Origin: DAOUTY01 sp964453665
GTDB lineage: Bacteria > Chloroflexota > Dehalococcoidia > SZUA-161
Assembly: GCA_964453665.1 (NCBI GenBank)
Contig: CAYVQT010000079.1
Location: forward strand, 1-12,709
Direction: 5' to 3'
Length of the DNA stretch: 12,709 nt
Program-made: the position numbers and the translations under genes
Shown: piece by piece, positions 12,122-12,709 of the stretch
How positions within the stretch are numbered: position 1 is the first letter of the stretch
Layout: each line of letters starts with the position of its first letter
Notes under the pieces: generated by a model
Seen by the model: the letters and a program-made list of their open reading frames with translations, nothing else
Told to the model about the DNA's origin: nothing
Database searches by the model: none

Positions 12122-12709
12122 GTGGCGGCAGAAACAGCCTTCGAGATATATAAAGACCTGTTGAGGAAGTCTCTCGTTAAATATATGAGAAAGGCGTTTC
12201 ACATGCTTCCCGGACTGGATAAACCGCATATTCTGGATATAGGTTGCGGTTCCGGAGTCCCGACAATTGAGCTTGCGAGATTAAGTGATGGACAGATAAC
12301 AGGACTGGACATCGACCAGCATCTTCTGGATAGGCTTATTAGTAAGATCGAAGAGGCAGGGTTATCGGACCGGGTTAAGGCTGTAAAAGGTTCAATGTTC
12401 GATATGGATTTTGCAAGTGAGAGCTTCGATGTCATCTGGGCGGAGGGCTCCATATCGGCAATCGGTTTTAAAAAAGGGCTCGAAGAGTGGAGGAGGTTCC
12501 TCAAGCCGGACGGCTTCCTGGTCGTTCACGATGAAGCAGGGGAAATCACGGACAAGCTGGAACTGATCAACGATTGCGACTATGAGCTGATCGATTATTT
12601 CACGATAAGCGAAGATACCTGGTGGACTGAATATTACGCTCCGCTGGAACAGAAAATTGATGAAATGCGGGCAAAATATGCTGATAGTCCCGGGGTTCTG
12701 GATAAGCTT
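12122..12709 (+). CDS. Class I SAM-dependent methyltransferase, cut by window edge
   Basis: The frame is open to the window's last base and gives 196 residues so far. Motif I is HILDIGCGSGVPTIELARL (about 38-56), the acidic motif II is GLDIDQHLLDRL (65-76), and SFDVIWAEGSISAIGF (about 102-117) is the motif IV region. A helix with KKGLEEWRRFLKPDGFLVVHDE follows, then a tail rich in W, Y and D. The start is taken as the GTG at 12122, preceded by an in-frame TAA and by AGGG; an ATG at 12097 is in another frame. It continues beyond the window, so the C-terminus is missing. The acceptor is unknown. It is a methyltransferase of a different subgroup from the gene just upstream, which has a different motif I. 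Confidence 0.83.
   Translation, partial: MAAETAFEIYKDLLRKSLVKYMRKAFHMLPGLDKPHILDIGCGSGVPTIELARLSDGQITGLDIDQHLLDRLISKIEEAGLSDRVKAVKGSMFDMDFASESFDVIWAEGSISAIGFKKGLEEWRRFLKPDGFLVVHDEAGEITDKLELINDCDYELIDYFTISEDTWWTEYYAPLEQKIDEMRAKYADSPGVLDKL

Noticed and set aside
12704..12709. HindIII site AAGCTT at the very end, suggesting a cloning boundary
   Set aside because: A six-base site at the edge can be chance, and the coding frame is unbroken up to it; nothing else suggests vector sequence.

Overview
The window looks like chromosomal DNA from an anaerobic or facultatively anaerobic bacterium. A Dehalococcoidia-like member of the Chloroflexota is my best guess, from the mix of a DUF1461 membrane protein, a COG2509 flavoprotein, an FmdB zinc ribbon and an HTH-ferredoxin protein. 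This is family knowledge plus inference; there is no 16S rRNA here to settle it.

Left third (1 to about 4590): an accessory region that reads as an ageing integrated element. A tyrosine recombinase (3500-4477, minus) sits next to the 3' end of a complete tRNA-Pro(GGG) (4592-4665, minus), the usual layout for a tRNA-targeted island. The gap between them holds a 22-bp imperfect direct repeat that could bind the recombinase or an excisionase. Further left are an HTH protein of unknown function (2494-3399), an AbrB-like small protein overlapping a KGG-repeat protein, an orphan small ORF, a HicB antitoxin, and a zinc-ribbon membrane protein. The hicB-hicA operon seems broken: hicA survives only as its first few codons, joined to the zinc-ribbon gene, which has itself lost its start. 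No second copy of the tRNA 3' end was seen, so the far end of the element is probably outside the window or decayed.

Middle (4678 to about 10200): ordinary, compact host genes. tRNA-Pro has its own strong promoter. A COG2509 FAD-dependent oxidoreductase and a DUF429 protein form a minus-strand operon, divergent from a small FmdB-type zinc-ribbon gene. A DUF1461 membrane protein is convergent with fmdB and divergent from an HTH/ferredoxin protein followed closely by mazG. The two divergent intergenic regions carry near-consensus sigma-70 promoters on both strands, and in one the two -35 boxes overlap. An ABM-family monooxygenase-like gene ends this part.

Right (about 10140-12709): a 500-bp spacer with a possible small RNA or attenuator hairpin, then a heme-catalase pseudogene whose three surviving pieces lie in three different frames. 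Two class I SAM-dependent methyltransferase genes follow; the second is cut by the window edge.

I found no CRISPR array, insertion sequence, rRNA or convincing new defence system. The most interesting points are the decayed tRNA-Pro island with its paired repeats, the hicA/zinc-ribbon junction, the collapsed catalase and the unrecognised HTH protein beside the integrase.
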